Positions 1 through 13,319 of a stretch of 64,000 bases of DNA are shown piece after piece. The stretch lies in assembly GCA_028023455.1 (NCBI GenBank), contig JAQFVV010006255.1, positions 2,540,001-2,604,000 of the forward strand, read 5' to 3'. The position numbers were made by a program, and so were the translations under genes. The first letter of the stretch is position 1. Every line of letters starts with the position of its first letter. The notes below the pieces were generated by a model. It was not told the DNA's origin, ran no database searches, and saw only the letters and a list, made by a program, of their open reading frames with translations. Origin of the DNA: Epiperipatus broadwayi. Its lineage: Eukaryota > Onychophora > Udeonychophora > Euonychophora > Peripatidae.

Positions 1-599
1 TGAAATATGCTGAAAATAGTTATTTTACAAAAATAGTAAGATTTTATTAAAAAATTGTATAGTTTACACGAATGTAAATTGAAAAAGAAACCAGTGAATA
101 GCAACAATTTTGATATCCTGTCAAAAGTTTAAATTGCCCGAAGCTATTTATTTGATTTTCAAAGAAAAATTAATGTTTTAGAATACCTTTCTGGCATTTA
201 TTTACGTATTATAACGTATTTTGGTAAAGTATGCTGAAAACATAATTATTTTTAGAAAAATGTTAAGATTTTATTAAAAAATTCTTAACTTTTATAATAA
301 CATAAAATGAGGAGAGAAATCAATGATGTTTGCATCACTTCTAATTTGTTATGATCCTTTTTTTTAAATTTTTTTCACTATCAAATATTTTTATAATTAT
401 AAATAAAAATTTATTTTTGAAAAAACTTTCGTTTACTTTCATAACCTGACAACTTATTAATATACTTTTTACAAACGAAACTAAAATGAATATAATATTA
501 AAAGATGTATATATTTTTATGGCTGAGTTTGTTAATTGATCCATCAAAACTTTAGAATTTTAATTCACTCAGCCAATAATAAATTGTACAGTTAAAAGG
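1..599. repeat. AT-rich non-coding with one direct duplication
   Basis: No gene is visible. A segment of about 55 bp at the window start (from 'tatgctgaaaatag', through 'aagattttattaaaaaatt') recurs at about 228-295 with similar wording. This suggests an old tandem duplication with a period near 227 bp. The rest is featureless AT-rich sequence. Confidence 0.4.
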
Positions 600-1468
600 T
601 TAACCCTTTAAGCTGACTAATTGTTTAATCGAGGAAATTGGTACATCACTTAAAGTTGATTAGTTGTCATACTACGTAATAATGTGCGTCAATTTTTCAA
701 AAGCACAAACAGTTTTATAATATACTCCACTCTATTGAATTATTTTACAAAGTATATAGTAATTTCTCACATTATAAAAGACGATTTATGTCAAACAAAA
801 ACAAAGCACTGCCTTTTCACATTTTTATAAAATCTTATTAGCTGTTGAAATTTTGTAAACAAAAGAAAATGGAAAAGCTCTGCCTTCTCATCATCTTTTA
901 CGTGAATCAAATTATTGGCTTGTTAAAATCTTTACTATGGCTGCCAAAAATTAAAAATTATTGTAACGCTTTTGTTTTATTATATGAAAATAATAATTGA
1001 ATGTTTTAGATGCATTTCTCAAAAAATATTTTGAGAAATACACATAAAATACAAATTATTTTCATCATTTGTCAAAAATAAACATTATTTTACAAAAATT
1101 GTTAAGATTTTGGCAAGCAATTATAAAAATTTTGCAACAGCCGGAATAAAAATCATAATGTAAAGATGATGAGTAGGCGTTGCTTTTCCATGTTCATTCG
1201 TTAACAAATATTTCTAACAGTTAAAAAGATTCAAGAATATATTTGTGAACAAAGCTGTGCTTTGTTTTTATAATGTGAGATAAATCGCTTTATATTATTT
1301 TTTATTTAAAATGAAATTCAATAGTGACAGTATATTTATAAAACGGTCAATAACTTTTGGTTCTAAAAATTGACATCAAAATCGTAAACGTAGCATCGAC
1401 AACTAAGCAGCTTTACAGTGATGTCAAATTTCCTCGATTAAAAACGAGTCAGTCAGTCAAAGGGTTAA
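600..1468. mobile_element. piggyBac-like foldback MITE with TTAA flanks
   Basis: An 861 bp element (604-1464) is bounded by TTAA at 600-603 and 1465-1468. The ends are inverted: the left begins CCCTTTAAGCTGAC and the reverse complement of the right begins CCCTTTGACTGAC. Both continue through a shared 'AATCGAGGAAATT' and 'TTAGTTGTC' into 'CTACG'. Inner parts also pair: 'ctcacattataaaa' with 'aaacaaagca', and 'catggaaaag' with 'ctcatcatctttac', occur on both arms (780-910 and 1150-1285, inverted). The whole element is therefore one long imperfect hairpin. TTAA flanks and CCC-starting ends are typical of piggyBac-superfamily non-autonomous elements. There is no transposase inside. The superfamily call is inference; the inverted structure is seen directly. 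Confidence 0.7.
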
Positions 1469-4400
1469 AGTAATTTTTCCTTTTTGCTTTGCATTTATGC
1501 AATTTTTGAAAATTACAGAACCTATTCCCCTATTTTTCAAGGTAAATTAAGTCTATTTTTGTGTGATTTCTTTTGTGCTTATAAATTGAATGGATGTGAA
1601 ATCAAAGAACAAGCAGGAATAAGTACATGAAATGGATGTATAAATGATTTATATGATGAAATTAACAAGTTTGTATTTATTTAATTAAAAAAAATAGCTA
1701 GATCCGAATAATGTATGTCAATACATTGCAAAGATTTTATTAAAATAAATGTAAAATCTATGAGATTGTCATTACTAAACACTATAGATGATAATATTTA
1801 TTTTAGTTTTTTTTTTTTCCTTATTTGATTATTTACAGAGAATACATTCATTCCAAATTTTTTGTTTCTTATTTCTATGTTGTTGTGGTTTTTTTTTAAA
1901 ATAATTTTGGGGATGAAAAGTTTTTAAAAATTGTAAACAGAAAGCTTTTTTTTTTTTAAGTTTTCATGATGAAATGAAGCTTGCCTTCAACAATTTTAAG
2001 TCATCAAACCTATTTGTAAATATATATTAAATGAAAATTTATTGACTATTCACTTGAGTTAATTTTTATTAGCATCAGTGAGAAGTTAAGATTTTAAAAC
2101 TTATTTTGCTGCTAACCTATTATTAAAATTTCTGATAACCAAACCAATAAATTAATTAAAATTTTATGTGAAGAATTTATTTGAGATAATTAATGATAAA
2201 ACAGTAAGCATTTGATAAATTCGATTAAGTCATTCTATTATATATTTCAGTGAATAGAAAGTGTATATTGGAAAAGATGTATTTTTTAGATTAAATGGGT
2301 TTACTCATAGAAGCTTAAGTAAAAATATAAGATGTGGAAATAAATCATTTATTGTTTTTTTAATGTTGGAGAAAAGTAAAGGGGGATGCATTCGATTTTT
2401 TCATGAAGTTGCTGTAATTACAGATAGTGAAGTGGAATTTATTAAATACTTCGAAAGTGAATTGAAATAACTAGGTAACACATTTCTAGATTAAGTGATA
2501 ATAATTGATTTTCATTGTTGCTATCCCTTAATATAATTTATTTTAATAAGTCAATGATTACTACAATATTATAAAGTTTAATTAATAATAGTGAACAAAA
2601 ATTGCTAAAATTTATTATAAATTTAGGATAATTAAAAAACATGACAGAATTAATTAAATGGGAACATGCAAAAAAAATAAGCATTGGATATGATAATTAA
2701 CAATAGTGTTGCAGAACATATTCATTGCTTTTAATGTGTATCAAAATATGATTTAAAAAAAAATGATGTTACAATTTCAGTTACTTAACGGGTTTTAATA
2801 AAAAGATTACATTAGTTTGTTGTTCAGTGTATTTAATTTAGAAAGGAAATATAAATTATTTTGTTTGAAATATAACTTTATATGGAGAGAAGAATAACAT
2901 TTATTGGATATGGGTTTGATGGAAAACTGTTGCAGTCAGTAAGGGTATGAATATTAAGACACTAAAAAGATTATTTAAAAATCAAAACATAGCCTTTAAT
3001 GATAAATTGTAAATAAGAAAAAGCATTTTGTTGGAATTATGTTTTAATTTACCTTTTCTACAGTGATAAATAATATTTTATACCCTTTGTTATGCATGTA
3101 TATAGCTTTTGTACGTGTTTGATTTATTTAGATTGTTTTCTTCAGTATAAATTTGCATTTATCTATTTTAAAATATATACGCAATATTTTTAATTTTTTT
3201 ATTTTTCAAAAAATATTTTTAAATAAATTATGGCATTTTCTTAATTGCCTTTAAATTTTGAATATTATTATTTAAAAATTCTGTATTTTCTGTATTGGAA
3301 TTTATTCTTATGAGATGAATTATTAAATCCATCACAATTTTTTTTAAAATTAGCAATTTGAAAAAACTTGAACACCCCCCCCCCCTTCATTTTATCAAAG
3401 TTCACTGAAGTTATTAACATTATCAAACAATAAATAATTTTTTTTTTTTGGAGTTAATTAAAACCATATGTTATTTACTTTCTAAGTTGTATTAGCTATT
3501 ATAATTTTTATTGATTATAATTTAAGTCATTTGAATTGACGCGTGTAAGAATCTTGAAGAATTTGTAGGTACATCATTGGAGCAGAACCAATTTTGCAAA
3601 CTGCTCTGTGCAACAGCTGGGACCTCTTGAGATGAGTCGATAAAGAGCATGCTAAAAGATTGATACATTGTACAGTACTCCGTTCCTCTCTAGCTGACAG
3701 GGTTCTGCATCACATCTTTCTCATTTATCTCTGCCAGCTTCATTGAAAAAGAAGAAAAAAAAATTTATATATGTGTGCACACATGTGATATATATATATA
3801 TATGTTTTTATACATTATATATGTAAAATATTCTAGTGAAATATAAATTAGTTGACTACAATAGACTCCCATTGATGGAACATTTATTAAGCACTAAAAA
3901 TCAGTTGACTATCATAAAGTGATATGGATTGCTATATGCCTTAATGAATTAAAAAATTAATCTAAAAGGAGTTGTTTAATTATGTGGCATAATATAAAGC
4001 TTTTCATAAATCCGTGTACAAAATATAGATGCAAAAATAGGTCATTATCTTAGATAAGTGATTGTGTATATCCTGTGTATACATAAAATCTATTGACATT
4101 TTGATTAATGCTTATTTTACAAATGTTTTAATTTAATTTTCAATGCCTATTTTATTAAAATCAGTTGTCTATTATTTTTTTTAAAAATTAAATATAGAAG
4201 CAATAAAATTTATCAAATATCACTACAATTACATATATATTCTCTCTCTTTTTTTTTAAAAAAGATTATTTTCGCATATGGGGGGGGGGCAAGTTCCTAT
4301 TATTATATTTTTTGTAATCTTAGAAATACAACATCAAAACTATTTATAAACCAATAATAAAATTCAAGAAATGTTTTATTCAGTTGAAATTAAAAGATGT

Positions 4401-6349
4401 CCTTTTTCCTCCCAGGTATTTACTCCATATCTTATAATTATTTTTTTTTAAAAATCACTATATATATTTGACATTTTAAAAGGTGTTGCATGACAAACGG
4501 AGAAATCCTCTATAGCTTAATATATATTGCTAAAAATTAATCACTAAGTTCTATTCAAGATCACTTTGGTTTTGGGAACCATATATAAAAACGGTTTCAT
4601 AATTATCATAATTATGTTGAAAAATAGATAATCTAAAGCTATCTATAACTTGGATTTCAGTTTGTGAATTAAATTTAATCAGTCTTTTAATCATAAATTG
4701 AGAATAATCAAGCAGTTAATATTTTTGATAATTTGTCATCTAATTCCTTAAAAGTGACAAGCTCTCATTTCTTATATGATTCCAATCTGAAACTAATTGC
4801 CTACGAATTAAGAAACTTTCTGGAAAAATAAATACATAATAATAATAAAGTTGTACAGATTGTAAATTAGCTTTTTTTTTTTTTTTTTGACGATTCTTTT
4901 ATCTGTATTTTTAAATAAGAGTAGTTTAGTCAATACATTATTTTTTGATTACTTTTTAAATCAATAAGAAAAATATTTTTAATTTTTTTTTATGTCTCTG
5001 AAAATGCCAAAAGAGTTGATGCTAAAACTTCAGAAAATTTTAAATTAGATCATGACCATTCAGCCCAGAAACTAATCGAGTGGTTTTTTTTAATTGCACA
5101 TAGTTCATTCTTATAGTAATATAAATTTATATAATTTTTGCAGTTTTCAGTGAATAACATATATATTATTAATATCGTGACACTTTTGAAAATAGACATT
5201 TTTTTGATTTGCAAAACAAGTTCTACTTATATGAAGTGGCAAATCTATATTCATTCATCGATTGCCTTTTAGAAATTCACTATCAATATGCCACTTGCTG
5301 ATAGCAAATATAAAAACATATAGGTTAATAGTATTATCAATACTTGATATTATTTAATTAAACCAGTAAACTAACATATAAGGAATAAAAATGATTATAT
5401 GAATTTAAATCCAAAATAAACTCAATCAGAAACATATATTAATATAACTAGCCATCATTATTTTTGATCGTCTCTCATTTGATATGCATACACATACAGT
5501 TAAAAAAAGAAAGCCTTCTTATTATAAGGGAGAGAGAGAAAAGGACATTAATTAAATAGTATATTTAAATTGTATTTACAATTCGTGTATAAAAGTTAAT
5601 TTAAAATTATATTAGCTGATAATTATTTCAAAAATCTATATTATATATAATGTTCGAATTTTATTAAAGAAAAAATGTTATCTATACTATAATCGACTTT
5701 AAAAAAAGAATTCATCCACTTAACCCTCTTGCAGTGCAGTCTAATAACAAATGATTCTAAAGATCGCTATGCCATTTAACACACATAATTGTGAATATAA
5801 TAGGATTATTAAACAAGTTTGTTCTAAATATTTTCTTTTTTAATTTTGTTCATTTGGGACTTGAGAAATAAAGATTTTTGTATCAAAATGTCTCCTCTTA
5901 CTTGTTCAAATATCACATGATGTCTAAGCAACTAACCATTAAATTATTTATTCATACCTGTATGGTAAAGTATAGATTTAAGAGTTAAAGATTACTAAAT
6001 CAAAACCTGATTTGTCATTTCTGGGGCTCAGATTTTATTTAAATATCAAAATCAGTATTTAGTAATTATAAGAGGTCTTGAAATAAAAAAAAAATATTTC
6101 TATAATGTTGACATAATGCATAAAGAGAAAAAATAATAGAAAAGTTGAGTCTATTTTTAAGAAAAAGTAAATAATTGTTATAAAGGTCTCACGATAAGAT
6201 GTATATGATTTATAAATGAAATCAAATCTTTTATAATTAAATTGAAAATAACTTTAAATAGTTGTAAGTATCACTGAGCATTTTTATTAATACATGATGT
6301 TATTACAAAAATTGATTTAAACATTTTTATTATCACATATTTAATAGAC
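1469..6349. other. Gene-free AT-rich stretch
   Basis: Nothing codes convincingly here. The 69-codon frame at 2261-2470 starts at GTG directly after an in-frame stop and has no recognisable domain. A patch at about 3540-3740 has higher GC than its surroundings and may be an old repeat or non-coding exon. Homopolymers (C run near 3366, G run near 4280) and short TA runs are the only other structure. Confidence 0.35.
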
Positions 6350-6520
6350 AGGGTATGAGCACAGACTTTCACATGACCCACCTCTCTCCACACTATCTCA
6401 TAACACTGATACACCTGAACACACATATGTTGAAAAGATAAATAATCACCAATTTGCGTATTTCATGCTAAACCGGCAATCATCAGTTGGTCCAGATTAC
6501 CATCTCTACACATATATGCT
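6350..6520 (-). repeat. SINE-like repeat, copy A
   Basis: About 160 bp here align by eye with 6935-7095: both have '..cagact.tca.a', an 'acacatatg.tgaaaag.ataaat' block, then 'ccagattaccatctc' or 'ccaaattaccatctc'. The two copies lie about 575 bp apart in the same orientation. On the minus strand copy B has a Pol III B-box-like GAGTTCAAATCC, so a tRNA-derived SINE is likely. Copy A has lost that motif. Confidence 0.4.
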
Positions 6521-6924
6521 ACAAGTGCTCAGATATATATTAAGATAGCAAATCCTCCTACTTTAATGAACAGGCTTCAATCTACTCCACACTCCAACTC
6601 TTCAACTGTCCATCCAATTGAAAATCTGATGATGGAACGCTCAAAGGCCACCCTGAGGCCGAGATTATTGTCACACCCATATTATTTATGTAGATATTTC
6701 TAAATTAAATGTGAAAATTAAATTACTTCCTCAAGAATGGAAGATATTAAATTTTCTAAAAGATTGATTTTTTTTTTAAAATGGAATTTATTTATCAATA
6801 TGAGAATGTCTTAATTATTTAAATTTTGTAAAAAAAGTTATCCAATATTGAATTCAAAAGAATTAATTTAAAAGATATAGTACATAAATATTATAAACAT
6901 TTAAGGATATATGAATAATTAGAA

Positions 6925-7100
6925 GGGATTTGAACTCAGACTCTCAAACTACCTTTAGCCATCCACTCTATCTTATACAACCGATAGACATGACCACATA
7001 CATATGAAAAGGATAAATGATTTCCAATATATTTACTTTTCACTGAACCAGTACTCATCAGTCTGTCCAAATTACCATCTCCCACACACCCATATATATA
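6925..7100 (-). repeat. SINE-like repeat, copy B (tRNA-like head)
   Basis: Read on the minus strand, it ends in a B-box-like GAGTTCAAATCCC at about 6927-6939, as in the T-arm of a tRNA. About 30 bases upstream is GATGGCTAAAGG, a weak A-box-like match. The body is shared with copy A at 6350-6520. No intact tRNA fold is seen, so this is a retroposon head and not a functional tRNA gene. Confidence 0.4.
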
Positions 7101-10100
7101 ATCCCTTCTAATTACATTGAGTTCAGTGTAGACAATATACTTATATTTAAAGATACATGAATAAATAGAAAATCCCAATTACAGTTAAGCATAAACAGTG
7201 ATGGAATTTGTTTAGACTACAACACATGAAAAAAATATAATCTATAATGTAACAGTCAAGTTTTATACATTCATGTAACACAATCTAGAATCTTGGCAAA
7301 GAGACCAAGCAGATCAGACCCGAAGTGTGACATCTCGAATCCAATCACACTTCAATTTGTTTGCCAGTTCTCCATGACTCAAGACCCTACAAATAACCAC
7401 ACTCAAAGTTGCACGTAGTATATCCATCCTTTATGGCCAGCATAGGGCAGGAAGAAACATGAAGACTCAGAGATTTAAATATATATATATTAACTAATTT
7501 AATTGCTACCAGCATGAAATTAAAGATAACATTCAGAAATTATAATCAATGCATAGATAGTTATATCACATATATATAATTAACTAAGACTGAATTGGAT
7601 TGAAATAGGAACAAGAAATAACACGAAAACAGAATAAATTTAACATATATATATTAAACAAATAGAACATAGATTAATGTGGGGAAAGCATGCAGGCTTT
7701 ATAACATGAGGATTAGCATATCTCCTCATTAAAACTTTAATTATTTATGTGAGTTGACATATTTAAAGAAATCACCAAGCAGTGCCTACATTAGGTTATG
7801 CCAATTCCTATTGAAATTGGTAGCTACTATTATAAAAATGCTGTACTAGTTTTAGGCAAAATGTTTATGGTAACTAATAAATTAGTAAATCATGAGGATA
7901 TAAATCAGCTCAGGGTTAAGATTGAACCCAGAAACCAAAAATATAAATTTCAGTTTAATACTGAATAATTAAATTATGGGATTCAGAATTGGCTATACGA
8001 GATCACCGACATGCTACAGCATCAGCAAATTACAATAACAGAGCACCCTGCGGATAGATTAGAGTCAAGGGTTTTCATGACCAATACCAGTATCCTGGGA
8101 CTCAGCATTGTGCTTCTAAAAGGTTGGGGTGACTACATGACTGCCGGGAATTATATGTCCAGTCTTACTAGTTTGGACCCTGAAAGAAGGTAAGATGGGG
8201 TTGTCTTTCCCAACGTTCCATCTTAAAGAGAAAATGCAGCAAAACGTTAGACATTGAATGTGAATTTAATATATCTAATCCGCCAAGTGAAAGTATGACA
8301 TTTAATTATTACAAAAATATGCGGCAATAGCCAGGTCAGTATTACTATTATGAGCCAATTCTAGAAATGCTATATAATCAAGCGACATTAGGGAGATTAA
8401 TAAAACTCTGGTTTATAGATTTCAATCTATACATAGAAATTATTACGAGGGAGGGGAAAGTATATTTGATTTACTGGCCAAATAATTACTGAATATACTT
8501 TCATATTACTAAGACTAGTACATTACTCTATTCAGAAACCTCAATAAGATGGAAATTTAATCTAATAGTAAGCCACAGTACTTTTTAAATTAAATAAGAA
8601 TTATAAGAATTCGAACCAGCGAGCATGGAGAATGTCATTAAGAAAATAGTTATGGGAAAATATTTCCAATTATATCTCCATATGTTTAAATGCTCGCTGC
8701 TTCGATGCATTGGTATATAAATAAAAATAACAGTAAAGAAATATTATAGGCACAACCGCAGTGATAGACAAAGAAATTAGCATAGGTTACATTTAGTTTA
8801 ATTAAGATATTTGTAAAGATATAGGCAAATTATACAAATGATATAATATTCTAAGAAGAATTTATAATGAAACATTTATAGGATTTAGAAAATTACATTA
8901 GATTATTGTTTGCTAGCTTTAAACTTTTAAATAGAAATTTTGGATTTAGAAATAGTTTGTTAATATAGAGCTTTGCGGTTATAGGTTGGCATTACCGATT
9001 AGTTGATGGTTGGATAAGCAGTTGTTTGGCTTATAGGTATTGTGATGGTCTTCTTGATTGGGCATAGGCGGACATTAGGGAAGTAGGCTATTGCTGGATG
9101 GTTTCATGTGGCAGTTCCAGTAGTTGAAGCATCAGCTGACCGTGGTCATACCAGTCTTTCCATGGGTTTAGAAGCAGTCATTGCCTATTCTCCAATCAGA
9201 CCTTTCACAGGTCAATCTGATGTGGATTAGATATGGCGATGCTCTTTTAAAATTAATGACTTCCACTCTCAAGCTCAAAATATACTCTATACTTTTATTT
9301 CAAAAGTGCTTAACTAGAAAAGAACTTGTTTCATTTGGAAACCCATTAACTCTTAAAATATCATACTAAATTGTAAGATTTCCCAATTTGATCAAAAATA
9401 CTTTTGTTTAGGTTTCCATGATGCCACAAATCCTAGAGGTCAAAATAGTTTTGCTACAGCGATTTTAACAAATACACTTTTGCCATAAACAAATTCAAGT
9501 ATAGCAATTATCAACTTTCTAAATTTGATTTAATCACAGGTGTGGTGGACTTAAATTCAAATCTGTTTACAGATAACTTTTTATTTTTAACTATTTTAGC
9601 TAAAAACTTTTTGCTCTTTTATAAAACTAAATCATACCACTCTCTATATATTATTATATAAGGTGAATCATACATCCACATATGAATTTATATTTACTAA
9701 ATTTAATAAATTGGCATTTCTACTATTTAAAATTATAACAATCATTTTTTTATAAAATATAAAACATATTCGCTGTAACATCTACTAGTCTATATGTGCA
9801 TGTATAATGCTGCGCACCCAGCCATGGTAGAAAGGTTTATACATTTATTTATTAAAATATTCATTTTAATAGGGTTTGAACCCAGCACATAGGTTTGGTG
9901 GGTAAACTAAAACATGCAATGAGAAGGGCTTGAACCTGAGCGTTGCATTAAATTGAAAGTTATTTTGTAACTATAATCAGAAAATTATTATTTACAGACA
10001 ATCATCACATAAATTTAGTATATAGCAAAATTTTAATCCATTTAAATATAAATTTAGTTATGGAACTTTAATTTAATAAATTATTGCCCAAATACATTGA

Positions 10101-11203
10101 CCATAGATGGATAGATTGCAAAATGGAGATTTTTGTATCTGCTGTCTTAGCTTTGAAAAATCGTTATGATTATCAAGATATTATCACTGAGAGTGTGGTT
10201 GTAATTATAAAAATAAAGATTGAGTAATTAAATTATTGAAATATGATTTCTATGTAATTTTTTAATATACATTAAAATAAATAAATAGAATATACTTTTG
10301 AAACATATATATAATTTTAATGTAAGATTTGAACTCTAAAAACTCAAAAGTTTATAAAATTGGTAATTAATATGGGAATTCAATTAGGTTGGATTAGCGA
10401 TAAAATTTGAGCTAGAAAAATATTGAACCATGAGTTTTTACAAAATATCAATTCAAATAATTACAAATTATCAATATATTTTATGATTAATTTTGGATTT
10501 TTAAAAATATTATGATTAAGGAGAATAAGCAGTTATTTCTACATTCTTGAAATATCACTCATTGATAATATAGCATCATTCGAATAACTAAACTATATTG
10601 GATAATTTATTAATTTTTTGTCTATTTTGCTTAAGCATTTTGGGATAGCACTACAATATTCCTTATTGATTTGATTGAGGAAACACTGAAGATTTTGAAT
10701 TTTTTTCACCAATATTTTTCTATTTTACTTTTGGTTTCTGCTATTAGATGAAAGCTATAATTGAGGGGGGTCAGTTATTTGCTATTAAGAAGGGAGAGTT
10801 GGATTAGCAAAAAGAAAGGCACATATACTACAACTGTAGCAAATTAAATTAAGATTTTTTTAAAACATCCAAGTGTTTAATATTTATTCTTTTGTAAATA
10901 AATGTCATTTATGTAAAAATTCTGATTAAATTTTTAAATGTTATTAATCTTTATATTGATTTTTATGTATACATCCAATTGGCACTTCAATTAGACCCAA
11001 CAGAATTTATTATAATTGTTCCACAGTAGAAAGTAATTTTAATTAGGTTTTACATGATTATAATGGTTAAATTCATTTTCTTAGTTCACATTTTAATTTT
11101 AAATAAAGTATTTAGGTGTTAACAGTTATTTCTGATCCAAGGAAGTAAAAATAAAATATTACTTAAGTTCTGCTAAGAAGAAAGTATATTTCCATACTTG
11201 CAT
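7101..11203. other. Gene-free stretch with unclassified GC-richer patches
   Basis: No coding gene is supported. Patches at about 7265-7480, 8010-8230 and 8960-9240 are clearly less AT-rich than their surroundings and read like remnants of interspersed repeats, but I do not recognise the families. At 9868-9880 and 9934-9946 two B-box-like motifs (minus strand GGGTTCAAACCC and AGGTTCAAGCCC) may mark decayed tRNA-derived SINE heads. Confidence 0.3.
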
Positions 11204-11320
11204 AAAATAGGATTTTGTTGACATCATTATAACTAGAAAATATGTTTCCACTTAATATACTTAATATGTTTGTTTGGATTTTGTTGACATCATTTTAACT
11301 AGAAAATAAGTTTTCACTTG
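11204..11320. repeat. Direct duplication, period about 65 bp
   Basis: The segment beginning 'ggattttgttgacatcatt' and running through 'taactagaaaata.gttt.cactt' occurs at about 11211-11254 and again at 11276-11319 with a few mismatches. It is a simple tandem duplication in non-coding sequence. Confidence 0.65.
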
Positions 11321-11850
11321 TTATATTTGCCTTTTTTTAATAAAATTATTAAATATTTGTTTTTTTCACTAAATGCATGATGTTTACATTTGGCTTTATT
11401 TGCAAATATTTGATTTTTAGCAGAAAATTAATCAGCAGAAAATATATTGACAAATAGGAATTGCTTGTTGTAAATAACATTACTTTCTATTGTTTTTTGT
11501 TTTTTTTGTAATTAAAAGTTAGATTTTGAAAGAACTTCTTTTTATTTGAACTTTATTGAAATCTGTCTTAAAACATATTGATTTTATAGAGAGTATATAT
11601 TTTTATTAAATATATTTTTAATTTGAAGACTGAAATGAAGTCTTTTTTGATTATTTATTTTTGTTTATTACTCTCTTTTTTTATTTACAAAATTGATATT
11701 TTAATGTTTTTGAGCTCATGCTTTTAATAAAATTTGTCAAAAACATAAATATTTTATGGAGAATAAGTTTGTTTTTTGATAAAAAATATGACCAAAAGAA
11801 ATCACACAAAAAAATAATCAATTTAGGGTCCATGAATATCTTAATAAAAA

Positions 11851-12042
11851 AAATTATTTAAAAAGTTAATATCAGTGGACCAAACTCATTATTAGGCAGT
11901 CTAATTTAGAAAGTTAATATCAATGTACCAAACTCATTATTAGGCAGTCTAACAAAGTGATTGATACACTAATTATTTAGAAAGTTAATATCAATGTACC
12001 AAACTCATTATTAGGCAATCTAACAAAATGAATGACACATTA
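11851..12042. repeat. Three-unit tandem repeat
   Basis: Three units share 'aaagttaatatca', 'ccaaactcattattaggca' and 'tctaa'. The first unit is about 53 bp. The second and third are about 70 bp because they also carry a 'caaa.tga.tgacac' extension. Identity between units is high, so the duplication looks fairly recent. Confidence 0.75.
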
Positions 12043-13242
12043 ATAGTAACAGTATTTAACATTTTGAATCTTTCTAGTGTTTGTAGATACTTTGAAGTGC
12101 TTTTATGTATTACATGAAAGTACTCTTAATATTTACAATAATGATAGTGCTTTATAACTTAGTAGCTACAGAAAATGTAGAAGAATAAAGTTATACAATT
12201 GAGCTAAATGAGAAAAGGGCATGGAAATTGAAATATCAAAATCATACATTAAATAAATAAAAAAAAGTACATTAGAGCTGCAAATTGTGCTATATCTAAC
12301 TACATGGTTTTATTTATACACTATTCAAACAAACAAAAATATAAATGTAAAAAAAAAAACTTTTAAAATTTGCAAATTTTGTGATATTTGAGCAGCAATT
12401 TTTTTAAGTGCTCTATATAAATACGTTTTTTTTTTTAAAAAAAAAAACTAAAAAATTTGTAAATAAATTTTAAATTATGTCAGCTGCAGCCTTTCCATCT
12501 CAGAATACTGTTCATTAATAAAAAAAATTTGGTTTATGTTGAAAGCACACACATTTTTATTTTTCCTTTATTATTCTTTCTGAATTTGACTTCAGTATTT
12601 TGCATCATAAAATATTTTCTAAAAGTAAATGTTAAAAGATTTAACTGTTCGATTTTCTAGGTGCCATATTGAATTTTTTTTAAAACTGACCTGAGACACA
12701 ATTTTCACAAGAACTTCAATTTTAATAATGTTAGAGCAAAAAACTTTACATTGATAGAAACTAGAAAAACTAAGGAAAACAATAAGGCTATGACAAATAG
12801 TGATAATTATTTAAAAACTAAGGAAAAAATTAAATTTCAACATCCAACATAATTATTACTTTGTTGTCTGTTCATAATTTCTAATTCATCATTAACTAAG
12901 TTTAAATTACATCTTCAGTGATAATTTCTTTCTATTCCTCACAAAATTATCTTTCAAACCATTTATAATATGTCTTACCTGAGATAATCCATAGCTTCAG
13001 AATCTTCAAAAGTATTCACATAAGAATTCTTCATTTTTATCTTGTACCCCAAAGGTGACAAATCTCAAAGGCGTTTATAAGAAAATGATTCATCCTAATA
13101 AAAGATACAAAACAAATCATTTCCAGAAGATAGATATTTGTTATTGTAGCAATTAGCTTCTTGTCTATCTAAAACTAGAAATTGTAGGCTACTGTCTGTA
13201 TCACTGATAAAATGAGTTTCATCTCTTCATTTTTTATTTTTT

Positions 13243-13319
13243 TGTGTATATCGGTGATGTTTATATTTTTTATGCACACCAGTGATGTTTATATTCTTTA
13301 TGCACACTAGTGATGCTAT
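13243..13319. repeat. Short tandem repeat, period about 29 bp
   Basis: Roughly 2.7 units built on 'gtgatgtttatatt' and 'ttatgcacac'. It is non-coding and in no recognised element. Confidence 0.6.

Noticed and set aside
2261-2470. 69-codon frame preceded by a splice-acceptor-like TATTTCAG
   Set aside because: An in-frame stop lies between the acceptor and the frame, the start is GTG, and no domain or further exon is visible.
3366-4290. C and G homopolymers near 3366 and 4280
   Set aside because: They are isolated runs of about 10 bases with no partner structure.
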